This document shows positions 17,709 through 26,000 of a stretch of DNA of 64,000 nt, piece by piece; positions within the stretch are counted from its first letter, which is position 1; every line of letters starts with the position of its first letter. The notes beneath the pieces were generated by a model. That model did no database searches. It saw nothing but the letters and a program-made list of their open reading frames with translations, and was not told where the DNA came from. Made by a program: the position numbers and the translations under genes. The stretch is taken from the NCBI RefSeq assembly GCF_011067745.1, contig NZ_JAAMPJ010000001.1, forward strand, positions 916,829 to 980,828. The letters are read 5' to 3'. Source of the DNA: Lentzea alba (lineage in GTDB: Bacteria; Actinomycetota; Actinomycetes; Mycobacteriales; Pseudonocardiaceae).

Positions 17709-18377
17709 ATGACGTGGTTGCGCAAGCCTTGGGTAGGCCCGTTGGCCTTCGTGGTGGTGGCGTTCGTGGCGTTCTCGCTGCCGCCCTATCTGACCGGTGA
17801 CCGGCTGCAGGCACGCGTGCAATCGGACTGGGGACCGCACTACCCGTTCCTGGTGATGCACGTCGTCTGCGCGTCGGTCGCGATCTTGACCTGCGTGGTG
17901 CAGATCTGGCCGTGGTTCCGTTCGCGCTTCCCCGCCTGGCACCGCCGCGTAGGCCGCGTCTACGTGCTGGCCGGCGTGCTGCCCGCGGGCCTGTCCGGCC
18001 TGGTGATCGGCTGGATGACGCCGTTCGGCCCGGTCGCACAGGTGAGCAACGTGCTGCTCGCCCTGTTGTGGCTGACCTTCACCTGGCTGGCGTGGCAGGC
18101 GGCCCGGCGGCGCCAGTTCCGCGACCACCGCAAGTGGATGATCCGCAGCTTCGTGCTGACGCTCTCGATCATCACGAACCGGATCTGGGGCGTGGTCGCG
18201 TTCCTGTTGCTGGCGGACCGGGTGCCGGAGGCGGAGCTGCCGAACGCGATCTCGGGGATCGCGACGTGGGTGGGGTGGACGATCCCGCTGCTGATCTCGC
18301 AGTGGTGGCTGGAACGCAAGCCGCGCCGCCGGGTTGCCGCCGAACAGCCGTCAGCGCCTGAGCCAGCGCTGATGTAG
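17709..18377 (+). CDS. DUF2306 membrane protein
   Basis: A 222-residue integral membrane protein with about six hydrophobic segments. It has the family's conserved cytosolic/loop motifs WHRRVGRVYVLAG (near 80) and DHRKWMIRSF (near 140), which identify DUF2306. The role of the family is not established; the conserved His/Arg pattern has been likened to haem- or quinone-associated membrane proteins. The 3' end overlaps the convergent gene at 18351 by 27 bp. It is preceded by the possible SARP-type promoter. Confidence 0.85.
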   Translation: MTWLRKPWVGPLAFVVVAFVAFSLPPYLTGDRLQARVQSDWGPHYPFLVMHVVCASVAILTCVVQIWPWFRSRFPAWHRRVGRVYVLAGVLPAGLSGLVIGWMTPFGPVAQVSNVLLALLWLTFTWLAWQAARRRQFRDHRKWMIRSFVLTLSIITNRIWGVVAFLLLADRVPEAELPNAISGIATWVGWTIPLLISQWWLERKPRRRVAAEQPSAPEPALM

Positions 18378-18968
18378 CTCGCGCAGAACGGCAACCGCGT
18401 CGTCGGGAAGGAGGTAGCTCGCGGAGAACTCGCCTTCGAGCTCGACCTCCTCCACTTCGACGTCGTCGACTTCGAGACTGCACACGCTCCAGCGGCAGCG
18501 CAGGTAGAAGCTCTCGCCGCTGGGCAGCCGACCGTCGAGCGCGACGGGAGCGGCCGTGCCGTCCAGAACCACCTCCCAGCCCTCGTCCCTGAGCTCACCC
18601 AGCAGCCGGCGCCAGGTCGCTTCCTTCTCCAACTCCTCGAGCGTCGGCCCCGGTGCGACGACAAGCAGGCGGAACGGCGGTCCGGACAGCGCCGCCACGA
18701 TCTCGCCGGCGATCGTCGTGGCGCGCACCGCGACCGTCGAGGGTTCGGGGTAGTACGGCCGGAACTCGCCCGACGCTCCGTAGACACCACCGGTCTTGCA
18801 CACCCGCACATAAGCGCCGGAAGCGTCGAACCCGCTGAAACCCCTGTGGCCGTACGGATCATTCGGTCCCAGCTCGATCGCGAGCCGCTCCGAGATCAGC
18901 CGGGCGGCCTCCGGAACGTCCAGATCGACCACAAGTGCGATGTCCTCGCCGTACCGCTCATCCCCCAT
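18351..18968 (-). CDS. Acidic hypothetical protein
   Basis: A 205-residue soluble protein starting at MGDERYGEDIALVV; a longer start 18 codons upstream would overlap the divergent cyclophilin start region. It is rich in Asp and Glu, especially in the run near residues 165-185 (VDDVEVEEVELEGEF), and has no signal, membrane segment or known motif that I recognise. It is convergent with and overlaps the DUF2306 gene. Acidic, single-domain proteins of this size can be immunity-like, but nothing here proves that. Confidence 0.65.
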   Translation of the reverse strand: MGDERYGEDIALVVDLDVPEAARLISERLAIELGPNDPYGHRGFSGFDASGAYVRVCKTGGVYGASGEFRPYYPEPSTVAVRATTIAGEIVAALSGPPFRLLVVAPGPTLEELEKEATWRRLLGELRDEGWEVVLDGTAAPVALDGRLPSGESFYLRCRWSVCSLEVDDVEVEEVELEGEFSASYLLPDDAVAVLRELHQRWLRR

Positions 18969-19024
18969 GCAACCGAACCTAGGTGGGCTGACAAGGTGTT
19001 TTGCGACGACTACGGTCGGCACTC

Positions 19025-19666
19025 ATGAGGCTACTGCTCGCTGTGTTGATGATGGTCGTGCTGGCGCCGGTCGCGGCCGCCGCCCCGGCCACCCCGCCGA
19101 CCGCGAAGTGCGACTTCATCCCGACGCCCGAGAACCCGGCGGCGCGCCCCGTCCAGCCCCCGCCCGCGACCGTGCCGGCCAAGGGCACCGTGAAGGTCAC
19201 CATCGTGACCAACTACGGCGTGGTCGTCGCGAACCTCGACCGCGCCAACGCACCGTGCGGCGTGGAGAACTTCGCCCACCTGGCGCGCAACTGGTTCTAC
19301 ACGATGACCCAGTGCTGGCGGCTGACCGACACCACGCGCCTGGGCGTGCTGCAGTGCGGTGACATCTACCGGGCCGAGGAGGGCGGGCCCGGCTACCGGT
19401 TCGCCGACGAGGTGACCGGCAAGGAGACCTACCCGCGCGGCACCATCGCGTACGGGAACCAGGGGGCGGGGACGAACGGCAGCGAGTTCTTCATCGTGCA
19501 CTCGTTCGCCAACATCAAGCCCGTGTACACCGTGATGGGTCACGTCACCTACGGCATGGACACGCTGGACCGGATCGTCAAGGTGGGCATGGTGCCGCAG
19601 CCGGACGGGTTGCGGGACGGCGCACCGAAGAAGCCGGTCAGGATCCTGCACGTCCTGGCGTCCTGA
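19025..19666 (+). CDS. Secreted cyclophilin-type peptidyl-prolyl isomerase
   Basis: A 213-residue exported protein with a short signal peptide (about 1-20, ending VAAAAP) followed by a Pro-rich stretch and a cyclophilin domain (about 55-212). Family landmarks are FAHLARNWFY, LQCGDIYRAEEGGPGYRFADE, GTIAYGNQGAGTNGSEFFI and FANIKPVYTVMGHV. It would catalyse cis/trans isomerisation of prolyl bonds in exported proteins. Its two Cys pairs (CDFIP, APCGVEN, TQCWR, LQCGD) could form disulphides outside the cell. The gene lies 39 bp upstream of cobF on the same strand. Confidence 0.92.
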   Translation: MRLLLAVLMMVVLAPVAAAAPATPPTAKCDFIPTPENPAARPVQPPPATVPAKGTVKVTIVTNYGVVVANLDRANAPCGVENFAHLARNWFYTMTQCWRLTDTTRLGVLQCGDIYRAEEGGPGYRFADEVTGKETYPRGTIAYGNQGAGTNGSEFFIVHSFANIKPVYTVMGHVTYGMDTLDRIVKVGMVPQPDGLRDGAPKKPVRILHVLAS

Positions 19667-19705
19667 GCGAGTGGCCCTGCTGACCCGCTCGGTTAGGGTG
19701 TCGGC

Positions 19706-20455
19706 GTGCGAAAGATCCTGGTCATCGGTATCGGCGCGGGCAACCCCGACCACCTGACGGTGCAGGCCGTCAAGGCGTTGCAGACGGTCGACGTGTTCTT
19801 CGTGCTGGACAAGGGTTCGGTGAAGCAGGAGCTCGTCGACCTCCGCTCGTCGATCCTGGCCGAGCACGTCACGCGCCCGTACCGCTGGGTCGAGGGCCGC
19901 GACCCCGACCGCGACCGCGACCCCACCGACTACAAAGCCACGATCGACGCCTGGCGGCGCGACCGCGCGGACGTCGTCCAGGGCCTGCTGTCCGAACTGG
20001 GCGAGAGCGAGGTGGGCGCGTTCCTGGTGTGGGGCGACCCGTCGCTCTACGACTCGACCCTCGCGATCCTCGACGACCTGCTGGCCCGCGGCGAGTCGTT
20101 CGAGGTCGAGGTCGTTCCGGGCGTGACGTCGGTGGCGGCGCTGACGGCCGGGCACCGGGTGTCGTTGAACCAGGTCGGCAAGCCGGTGCAGATCACGACC
20201 GGCCGCCGCCTCGCCGCCGGCTGGCCGTCCGATGTGGACGACGTGGCCGTGATGCTGGACGCGAAGTACTCGTTCGAGGGCGTGGATCCGGACACGTGGA
20301 TCTACTGGGGCGCGTATCTCGGGATGCCGGACGAGATCCTGATCTCCGGCCGGGTCGGGGACGTGGCCGCCGAGATCCGCGCGGTGCGCGAAGAAGTCCG
20401 TGCGCGCAAGGGGTGGATCATGGACACCTACCTGCTGCGCAGGGCCTCGTCGTAG
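19706..20455 (+). CDS. cobF: Precorrin-6A synthase (deacetylating)
   Basis: SAM-dependent methyltransferase of the aerobic cobalamin pathway. It methylates C-1 of precorrin-5 and releases the extruded carbon as acetate, giving precorrin-6A. The 249-residue protein begins with GTG and the tetrapyrrole-methylase SAM motif VIGIGAGNPDHLT. Central GDPSLYD and VEVVPGVTSVAA are also typical. No other cob gene is in the window, so it is an isolated pathway gene, as is common for cobF in actinomycetes. The 3' end overlaps the convergent oxygenase gene by 28 bp. Confidence 0.92.
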   Translation: MRKILVIGIGAGNPDHLTVQAVKALQTVDVFFVLDKGSVKQELVDLRSSILAEHVTRPYRWVEGRDPDRDRDPTDYKATIDAWRRDRADVVQGLLSELGESEVGAFLVWGDPSLYDSTLAILDDLLARGESFEVEVVPGVTSVAALTAGHRVSLNQVGKPVQITTGRRLAAGWPSDVDDVAVMLDAKYSFEGVDPDTWIYWGAYLGMPDEILISGRVGDVAAEIRAVREEVRARKGWIMDTYLLRRASS

Positions 20456-21324
20456 AGGAACGGAAGGGTGCAGAAGCGGCGGCCTCTCGTGACCCTGGTG
20501 ACCTCGTGCAGCAGTGAGCACGAGAACACCAGCGCGTCGCCCGTGTTCGCGCGGTAGGTCCGGCGGCCGAACTCGGGGAACCTGAGCTCGCCGCCCTCGA
20601 AGTCGTCGTTCAGGTTGATCGTGACGGCGAACCTGCGGTGTGCGGTGGCCTTCGTCGTGTTGTCGCGGTGGGCTTTGAAGTGGCCGCCGGTTTCGGCTTC
20701 GTAGCAGGCGATGATCCAGCGTTCGACCCGTGTCGCGCGGAACTGGAACGCCTTCTGGATCTCCGGGATCAGGCGGCGCTCGACCCGATCTTTGAGTGCG
20801 GCTCTCAGCGGATCTTGAAGTGTCACGTCCTGGCGGCGCTTGTGCTCGTGGTCGTGGACGGCGATCGTGCGGCCCTGCTCGTCGGTGCGCATGAAGCCGG
20901 AGTCCTGGCCGCCGGTGCGGTCGTACTCCGCTATCAGTTCCGCGCAGAAGTCCGGTTCCAGCACGCGCGGAACCGTCAGGACCGGTGCGGCCAGATCGGT
21001 GTCCGGCAGGTCCGGGATTCGTTCTCCGCCTGGGACGATCGCTTGGACGCGGAGGTTGGCGTCGAGCACGGCCGAGGCCTCGCCGATGCCGTAGAGCGCT
21101 TTGATCTGGCCGTCGTCGACGATGACGGTGACGCCGGGCGGCGGTTCGCGTGGCTCGTCGACGATCCAGACGAGACCCAGCTCTTCGGCTGCCGCTCGCA
21201 GATGCTCGTCGAGTTCCTCCACAAAGGACACGACGAGCCGTTGCCCGGCTTCTTCACTGAACCAGTAGCCGCCGTCGCTGGTTTTCACGGCGAACAGCGG
21301 CGCCCGGTCTCCCGCGCTCAGCAT
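20428..21324 (-). CDS. 2OG-Fe(II) oxygenase, prolyl-4-hydroxylase-like
   Basis: A 298-residue protein with two parts. Residues 1-105 resemble a thioredoxin/peroxiredoxin fold (MLSAGDRAPLFAVKTSDGGYW) but lack a catalytic Cys. Residues 115-295 are a prolyl-4-hydroxylase-type double-stranded beta helix with the iron ligands His219 and Asp221 (FKAHRDN) and His273 (LLHEVTRVTRGRR). The following Arg probably holds 2-oxoglutarate. Its ATG overlaps the stop of the upstream repeat-peptide gene as TGATG, a strong sign of translational coupling. Hydroxylation of Pro or another residue in that peptide is the obvious hypothesis, but not shown. Confidence 0.9.
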   Translation of the reverse strand: MLSAGDRAPLFAVKTSDGGYWFSEEAGQRLVVSFVEELDEHLRAAAEELGLVWIVDEPREPPPGVTVIVDDGQIKALYGIGEASAVLDANLRVQAIVPGGERIPDLPDTDLAAPVLTVPRVLEPDFCAELIAEYDRTGGQDSGFMRTDEQGRTIAVHDHEHKRRQDVTLQDPLRAALKDRVERRLIPEIQKAFQFRATRVERWIIACYEAETGGHFKAHRDNTTKATAHRRFAVTINLNDDFEGGELRFPEFGRRTYRANTGDALVFSCSLLHEVTRVTRGRRFCTLPFLYDEALRSR

Positions 21325-21500
21325 CAGAGCGTGTCGTTGCCGTCCGGAGCGATCAGGACGTCGTTGCCGTCGGGCGCGATGAGAATGTCGTTGCCCTGCG
21401 GTGCGATCAGCACGTCGTTGCCGTCGGTCGCCGCTTCCGCGGCGCCGCCGCTCATGGCCGTGGCCACGATCACCGAACCCGCGATCAGGATCTTGCGCAC
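21324..21500 (-). CDS. Secreted nonapeptide-repeat (RTX-like) small protein
   Basis: A 58-residue protein from GTG 21500. An in-frame GTG (21509) and a CTG with better spacing from AAGGAG (21524-21529) are alternatives. Residues 1-24 are a signal-like sequence (KILIAGSVIVATAM, ending AEAA). The rest is only a tandem nonapeptide: DGNDVLIAP, QGNDILIAP, DGNDVLIAP, then DGNDTL and the stop. GND-x-L at 9-residue spacing matches the calcium-binding RTX pattern, except that GG is replaced by AP. It lies 35 bp after the TetR gene and its stop overlaps the start of a prolyl-4-hydroxylase-like oxygenase (TGATG). No known family. Confidence 0.75.
   Translation of the reverse strand: MRKILIAGSVIVATAMSGGAAEAATDGNDVLIAPQGNDILIAPDGNDVLIAPDGNDTL
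21327..21425 (-). repeat. 27-bp tandem repeats encoding DGNDxLIAP
   Basis: Three full and one partial 27-bp unit encode the nonapeptide repeats of the small secreted protein. Units differ mainly at synonymous sites and at one D/Q and V/I choice. This suggests selection on the peptide after tandem duplication. Confidence 0.85.
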
Positions 21501-21535
21501 GTTCCCCACCCCCAGTAGTGGTTCTCCTTTCGAGG

Positions 21536-22063
21536 CTACTCGGCGATCAGGCGCCGGACTGAACGTTCGACGAGTTCCCTGGTCGCGTTCGGGGTGCTGA
21601 AAGCAAGTATCGACATGTGCACGACCAGGTCGAGCAGGTCCGAGGCGTTGAACTCCGCGGAGATCTTGCCCTCCATCTGCGCCTGCGCGACCGCCGCGAC
21701 CTTGTGGTGGTAGGCCTCGGCCTCCGCCTTCGGGATGTTGTCGAAGCCGTTCTCCAGCCGGTGGTAGGCGGCGAGCCTGAGCAGTTGCGGCGTGTCGGCG
21801 TAGGAGTCGAACAGCCGGCCCGCGTAGCCGGGCAGGTCGTCGGCGGTGATCGGAACGGCCTGGATGATGCGGTCGATCTGGATCTTCAACAGCTCGTCGA
21901 ACAGCCCCTCCTTGCTGCCGAAGTAGGCGTAGATCATCGCCTTGTTGCAGCCGGCCTTGGCCGCGATGCGATCGACGCGCGCGCCGGCGATCCCGTACTC
22001 GGCGAACTCGTCGAGGGCCGCTTCGAGCAGCTTGCCCTTGGTCGCTTCCTTGTCCCTCACCAC
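21536..22063 (-). CDS. TetR-family repressor
   Basis: A 175-residue TetR-type regulator if GTG 22063 is used; the frame is open to a TTG at 22102, but that would put the first operator inside the gene. The N-terminal helix-turn-helix (LLEAALDEFAEYG, DRIAAKAGCNKAMIYAYFGSK) is canonical, and the C-terminal ligand domain is unassigned. Four palindromes of AACCAACYRGTTGGTT type lie in the 130 bp between it and the divergent SDR gene, so it very likely represses both itself and the SDR. The repeat peptide and the oxygenase follow on the same strand and may be in its operon. Confidence 0.9.
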   Translation of the reverse strand: MVRDKEATKGKLLEAALDEFAEYGIAGARVDRIAAKAGCNKAMIYAYFGSKEGLFDELLKIQIDRIIQAVPITADDLPGYAGRLFDSYADTPQLLRLAAYHRLENGFDNIPKAEAEAYHHKVAAVAQAQMEGKISAEFNASDLLDLVVHMSILAFSTPNATRELVERSVRRLIAE

Positions 22064-22076
22064 GCTCCACAGTCTA

Positions 22077-22113
22077 ACCAACCGGTTGGTATTAGCAACC
22101 AACTAGTTGGTTG
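22077..22113. promoter_or_regulatory. TetR operator pair proximal to the repressor
   Basis: ACCAACCGGTTGGT (22077-22090) is a perfect 14-bp palindrome and CAACCAACTAGTTGGTTG (22096-22113) a perfect 18-bp palindrome. Their centres are 21 bp apart, two helical turns. A TTGACA hexamer (22111-22116) overlaps the end of the second site and could be a -35 element for the SDR gene. Confidence 0.85.
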
Positions 22114-22148
22114 ACAGCAGCGACCGAACGTGGTTGTCTGGATTTAGC

Positions 22149-22185
22149 AACCAAACAGTTAGTTAGCCTAGCCAACCGGTTAGTT
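22149..22185. promoter_or_regulatory. TetR operator pair proximal to the SDR gene
   Basis: Two imperfect copies, AACCAAACAGTTAGTT (22149-22164) and AGCCAACCGGTTAGTT (22170-22185), again have centres 21 bp apart. The second ends just before the GGGAG ribosome site of the SDR gene. Confidence 0.75.
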
Positions 22186-22196
22186 GGGAGATGGTC

Positions 22197-23012
22197 ATGA
22201 AGGTCGCACTGGTCACGGGAGCCTCGTCCGGCATCGGCGAGTCCACGGCGGATGAGCTGCACAAAGCCGGCTACACGGTGTACGCGGCGGCGCGTCGGGT
22301 GCAGCGGATGGAAGGCCTGGCCGCGAAGGGCGTCCGGGTGCTGGAGATGGACGTCACCGACGACGACTCGATGGTCGCGGGCGTCAAGCAGATCATCGCC
22401 GAGTCCGGGCGGATCGACCTGCTCGTCAACAACGCCGGCTACGGGTCGTACGGCGCGTTCGAGGACGTGCCGCTGAGTGAGGGCAAGTACCAGTTCGAGG
22501 TCAACGTGTTCGGGCTCGCCCGGCTCGTGCAGCTGGTCGTGCCGCACATGAGGAACCAGAAGAGCGGGCGGATCGTGAACGTGTCGTCGATCGGCGGCAA
22601 GATCTACGAACCGCTCGGCGGCTGGTACCACTCCACGAAGTTCGCGGTCGAGGGCCTGAGCGACTCGTTGCGGCTGGAGCTCAAGCCGTTCGGGATCGAC
22701 GTCGTGGTGATCCAGCCGGGCGCGATCAAGACCGAGTGGGGCGGGATCGCGGTCGAGAACCTGCTGAAGACCTCGGGCGGCGGTGCCTACGCGAACCAGG
22801 TCAAGCAGTTGTCCGGGATGTTCTCCCAGGTCGACCGCGGAAGTGAGCCGAAGGTCATCGCGGACGTCATCGTGAAGGCGGCACAGGCGCGCCGGCCGCG
22901 GACGCGGTACGCGGCGGGATTCGGGGCGCGGCCGATTCTGTTCGCGCGCAGGGTGTTGCCGGACCGGGCGTTCGACGCGATGTTCCTCGGCGCCCTGCGG
23001 CGTTTTGCCTAG
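22197..23012 (+). CDS. Short-chain dehydrogenase/reductase
   Basis: A 271-residue classical SDR. The NAD(P) motif TGASSGIG is at residues 7-14, followed by LLVNNAGYGSYG, the catalytic Ser in VNVSSIGG and YHSTK with the Tyr-Lys pair. The Arg residues at AARRVQR after strand 2 favour NADPH. ATG 22197 has a GGGAG at a good distance, whereas ATG 22191 is too close to it. The gene is divergent from the TetR gene and controlled by four operators, so its substrate or a related compound is probably the TetR ligand. Confidence 0.92.
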   Translation: MKVALVTGASSGIGESTADELHKAGYTVYAAARRVQRMEGLAAKGVRVLEMDVTDDDSMVAGVKQIIAESGRIDLLVNNAGYGSYGAFEDVPLSEGKYQFEVNVFGLARLVQLVVPHMRNQKSGRIVNVSSIGGKIYEPLGGWYHSTKFAVEGLSDSLRLELKPFGIDVVVIQPGAIKTEWGGIAVENLLKTSGGGAYANQVKQLSGMFSQVDRGSEPKVIADVIVKAAQARRPRTRYAAGFGARPILFARRVLPDRAFDAMFLGALRRFA

Positions 23013-23058
23013 GGTCTGAGCAGGTACCTTCGGTTCAGAACGACTGAGGGGGAGTTCT

Positions 23059-23949
23059 GTGCACGAGGGGCTGTCGCAGGAAGCCGAGCAGCTGTACCTG
23101 GCGATGCTGCGAGGCGCGAGGAGCGAGCCCGGCGCGGCGCACGAAGAGCTCGAACGGCTGGGGCTGATCCGCGACCACGACGTGCGTCCGCCGCGGTCGG
23201 CGCTGGCCGCGATCGCGTCGAGCCACGAGGCCGCGGCCGTCCGGGCCAGGGAGACCGCCGAGGTCCTGGCCGCCGCCTATGCCGAGCACGGCGCGAAAGA
23301 GGTCGACTTCGTCGAGGTCCTCAAGGACGCGGACGAGGTGATCAGCGCGTTCGAGGAGATGCAGAGCCAGGCCAAGACGGAGATCCGGGCGCTGGATCCC
23401 GGTTCGTACCTGAGCCCGCAGCCGGAGGCGAGTCCCGCGCAGCCTCCGGCGCTGGCCCGCGGGGTCGGGTACCGGGTCGTGTATGAGTCGGCGTTGCTGC
23501 AGACCGAACTGGGGTTCGCGTCGGTGCAGGAGAGCATCGCGGTGGGCGAGCAGGCGCGGACGTTCCCCGGCGTGCCGCTCAAGCTCGTGATCGCCGACTC
23601 GGACCGGGCGTTGATCGCGGTGCCGACGGTCACCGGCGGGAACGTCGTGGCACTGCTCATTCACCCGTCCGTGCTACTGAGCGCGTTGATCGAGTTGTTC
23701 GAGGCGTTCTGGCGGATGGCCGTGTCGATCACCCCTGGCAGCCCGCACGACTCCCAGCAGGAACCGACGACGGCCACCCGCCGACTGATGGCCCTGCTCA
23801 GCGCCGGTCTCACGGACGAGTCGATCGCACGCGAGCTCGGCGTCAGCGAACGGACCGTGCACCGCCGGGTGAGTCGACTGCAGCAGTTGCTGGGCGCTCA
23901 GACCCGGTTCCAGCTCGGGGTCCAGGTGTCACGGCGCGGGTGGCTTTAG
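23059..23949 (+). CDS. LuxR-type regulator, TrmB-like N-terminal part
   Basis: A 296-residue regulator starting with GTG behind GGGGGAG. The N-terminal part (AEQLYLAMLRG, HEELERLGLIRDHD) resembles a winged-helix/TrmB-like module, followed by a long helix (about 50-100) and a central domain. The C-terminal residues 240-290 form a LuxR/GerE-type helix-turn-helix (LMALLSAGLTDESIARELGVSERTVHRRV). This layout is widespread in actinomycetes, often next to secreted proteases. Here a secreted tripeptidyl aminopeptidase follows 177 bp downstream and is a plausible target. Confidence 0.85.
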   Translation: MHEGLSQEAEQLYLAMLRGARSEPGAAHEELERLGLIRDHDVRPPRSALAAIASSHEAAAVRARETAEVLAAAYAEHGAKEVDFVEVLKDADEVISAFEEMQSQAKTEIRALDPGSYLSPQPEASPAQPPALARGVGYRVVYESALLQTELGFASVQESIAVGEQARTFPGVPLKLVIADSDRALIAVPTVTGGNVVALLIHPSVLLSALIELFEAFWRMAVSITPGSPHDSQQEPTTATRRLMALLSAGLTDESIARELGVSERTVHRRVSRLQQLLGAQTRFQLGVQVSRRGWL

Positions 23950-23968
23950 TCACCCAAAGTCACGAAGA

Positions 23969-24049
23969 TCAGGAGTGTTCATCACTCTGTGAACATCATT
24001 CGTGACAGTTTCCGGACATGGCGACTTTCTGCCATCACTCAGGAGTGTT
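23969..24049 (+). promoter_or_regulatory. Duplicated 11-bp element upstream of secreted peptidase
   Basis: TCAGGAGTGTT occurs at 23969-23979 and 24039-24049, exactly 70 bp apart. ATCACTC occurs beside both. A GTTCA/TGAAC inverted repeat lies between. The element could bind a regulator of the peptidase gene, perhaps the LuxR-type protein just upstream. Confidence 0.35.
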
Positions 24050-24126
24050 AAACGAGGGCTTTCCCCTTTCTCCTCTGTTGCAAGCGCGGCCTCACTCGGC
24101 CGTGCGGGGGCAGAAGGGGATCGATC

Positions 24127-25905
24127 TTGAGGAAGTACTTCAGAGGCGGTGTCGCCGCCTTGACGGGGGCGTTGATCGCGACGAGCGTCGTGCTGACGCC
24201 GGCGGCCGGCGCGGCGCCGAAGCAGGACCCGGACACGGCCAAGCTGGCGGGCGCGCTGGCCACCCAGAAGATCACCTGGGAAGAGTGCACGTTCCCCGGC
24301 GTCGCCGAGGAGACCGTCAAGAAGTTCAAGACCGTCAAGGGTCTGGCCTGCGCGACCATCCAGGTCCCGCGCGACTGGCACAACCCCGCCGACGGCAACA
24401 CGATCGGCATCCGGGTCTCCAAGACCGAGACCGCGTTCAAGGGCACCAGCCGTCAGGGCATCGCGCTGGTCAACCCCGGTGGCCCCGGCGGCTCCGGCCT
24501 GCCGTGGGGCGCTGCGATGGCCCTGCGCACGCCGGTCCTCGCGAGCCAGTACGACTTCATCGGCTTCGACCCGCGCGGTGTCGGCCTCTCCACGCCGCTC
24601 ACCTGCAGCTACACCGTCCCGAACAGCACCGACGTCAACGTGCTGAACAAGGCGAAGGTCGACGGCTGCCTCGAGAACCCGCTGACCAAGTTCATCACCA
24701 CCGAGCAGACCACCTACGACATGGACTTCATCCGTGTCCTGCTCGGCGAGAAGAAGACCTCGTACATCGGTTACTCCTACGGCACCTGGCTCGGCACGTG
24801 GTACGGCGCCACGTTCCCGTCCAAGGTTCACCGCATGCTGCTCGACTCGGCCGTCGACGCCTCGCAGTCGACGCTGGAGAACACCTGGGACCTGCAGCCG
24901 CGCACCCGCGACCGCCAGTTCCAGGAGGCGCTGCTGCCGTTCATGGCGCGTGACAACGCCCGCTACGGGCAGGGCACCGACCCGATGGAGATCCGCCGCG
25001 ACTGGGAGAAGGCCGGCGGCACCCGCGAGTTCGTCGGGCAGCTGTTCGTCGCGTGGTTCGTGATCCCGGCCATGTACGACACCTCGCAGTACCACGCCGC
25101 CGCCTCCGCGGTCGCCTCGGTGATCGACGCGTCGAAGGAGCCGGCCACCGGCACCGACTCCGAGAAGGTCGAGCAGATCGTCTCGAAGATGCTCGCGACG
25201 CCGGACCTCACCGCGGAGAACAAGGCGTTCATCGCCAAGGGCAAGCAGAACGCGCTCGCCGCGATCGCCAAGAAGGAGCGCGTCGCGGTGAAGGCCACGA
25301 CCGCCGCCGCCGAGGTCGAGACCTGGGACGCCACGTTCGAGGCGATCCGCTGCCAGGACGGTCAGTGGAACCAGAACCTGCACTACTGGAACTACTGGCT
25401 GGCCGACCTGACCGTGAACGCGCCGTTCATCGCGCCGTTCATGAGCACGCCGCTGTGCGCGTACTGGCCGACCAAGAACTCGATGCCGAAGCCGGACAAG
25501 AAGACGTTCCCGCGTCTGCTGGTCGCGCAGTCCGAGCTCGACGCCGCCACCGCGTACGAGGGTGGCCTGGCCACGGCCAAGGCGCTGCCGAACGCCAAGC
25601 TGATCAGTGTTGACAACGAGGGCTCGCACGGCCTGTTCCCGTACAACACGGACTGCGTCGACGACCCGATCGTCTTCTACTTCCAGACCGGTGCGACCCC
25701 GCGCAAGCAGTTCACCGGCTGCCAGGGACTCCCGCTGCCGCACGAGGACAAGACCTTCGAGGTCGGCGGCAAGCTCACCAACGGCAAGATCAAGATCAAG
25801 ATGATCACGCCGGCGGTCAAGGAGGCCAACAAGATCGTGAAGGACCTGCTCAGCGGTTCCTCCACGGCGGCGGCCGACGAGTCGGGCATGCCGGCCAACC
25901 TGTAA
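24127..25905 (+). CDS. Secreted tripeptidyl aminopeptidase-like protease
   Basis: A 592-residue secreted serine exopeptidase of the S33/TAP type. It starts with TTG six bases after GAAGGGGA. The signal peptide is about 1-32 (ending GAAPKQ). The nucleophile Ser is near 216 in YIGYSYGTWLG, Asp near 472 in SELDAATAYEGG and His near 501 in NEGSHGLF, with the TAP-like C-terminal domain from about 430. Paired Cys residues (CSYTVPN, DGCLEN, LCAYWP, TDCVDD, TGCQG) suggest disulphides. It would release tripeptides or dipeptides from protein N-termini outside the cell. A strong stem-loop follows. Confidence 0.92.
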   Translation: MRKYFRGGVAALTGALIATSVVLTPAAGAAPKQDPDTAKLAGALATQKITWEECTFPGVAEETVKKFKTVKGLACATIQVPRDWHNPADGNTIGIRVSKTETAFKGTSRQGIALVNPGGPGGSGLPWGAAMALRTPVLASQYDFIGFDPRGVGLSTPLTCSYTVPNSTDVNVLNKAKVDGCLENPLTKFITTEQTTYDMDFIRVLLGEKKTSYIGYSYGTWLGTWYGATFPSKVHRMLLDSAVDASQSTLENTWDLQPRTRDRQFQEALLPFMARDNARYGQGTDPMEIRRDWEKAGGTREFVGQLFVAWFVIPAMYDTSQYHAAASAVASVIDASKEPATGTDSEKVEQIVSKMLATPDLTAENKAFIAKGKQNALAAIAKKERVAVKATTAAAEVETWDATFEAIRCQDGQWNQNLHYWNYWLADLTVNAPFIAPFMSTPLCAYWPTKNSMPKPDKKTFPRLLVAQSELDAATAYEGGLATAKALPNAKLISVDNEGSHGLFPYNTDCVDDPIVFYFQTGATPRKQFTGCQGLPLPHEDKTFEVGGKLTNGKIKIKMITPAVKEANKIVKDLLSGSSTAAADESGMPANL

Positions 25906-25940
25906 CACCCCTTCAAAGCTGTAGCACCCATTTAAAGCTG

Positions 25941-25969
25941 CGGCCCCCGGCGCGATCCGCCGGGGGCCG
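25941..25969. terminator. Strong GC stem-loop after the peptidase gene
   Basis: CGGCCCCCGGCG and CGCCGGGGGCCG form a perfect 12-bp stem with a CGATC loop, followed by TTTCC. It lies 36 bp after the peptidase stop. Confidence 0.8.
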
Positions 25970-26000
25970 TTTCCAATTTGCGGCGCCGAGCAGCCGAGTT

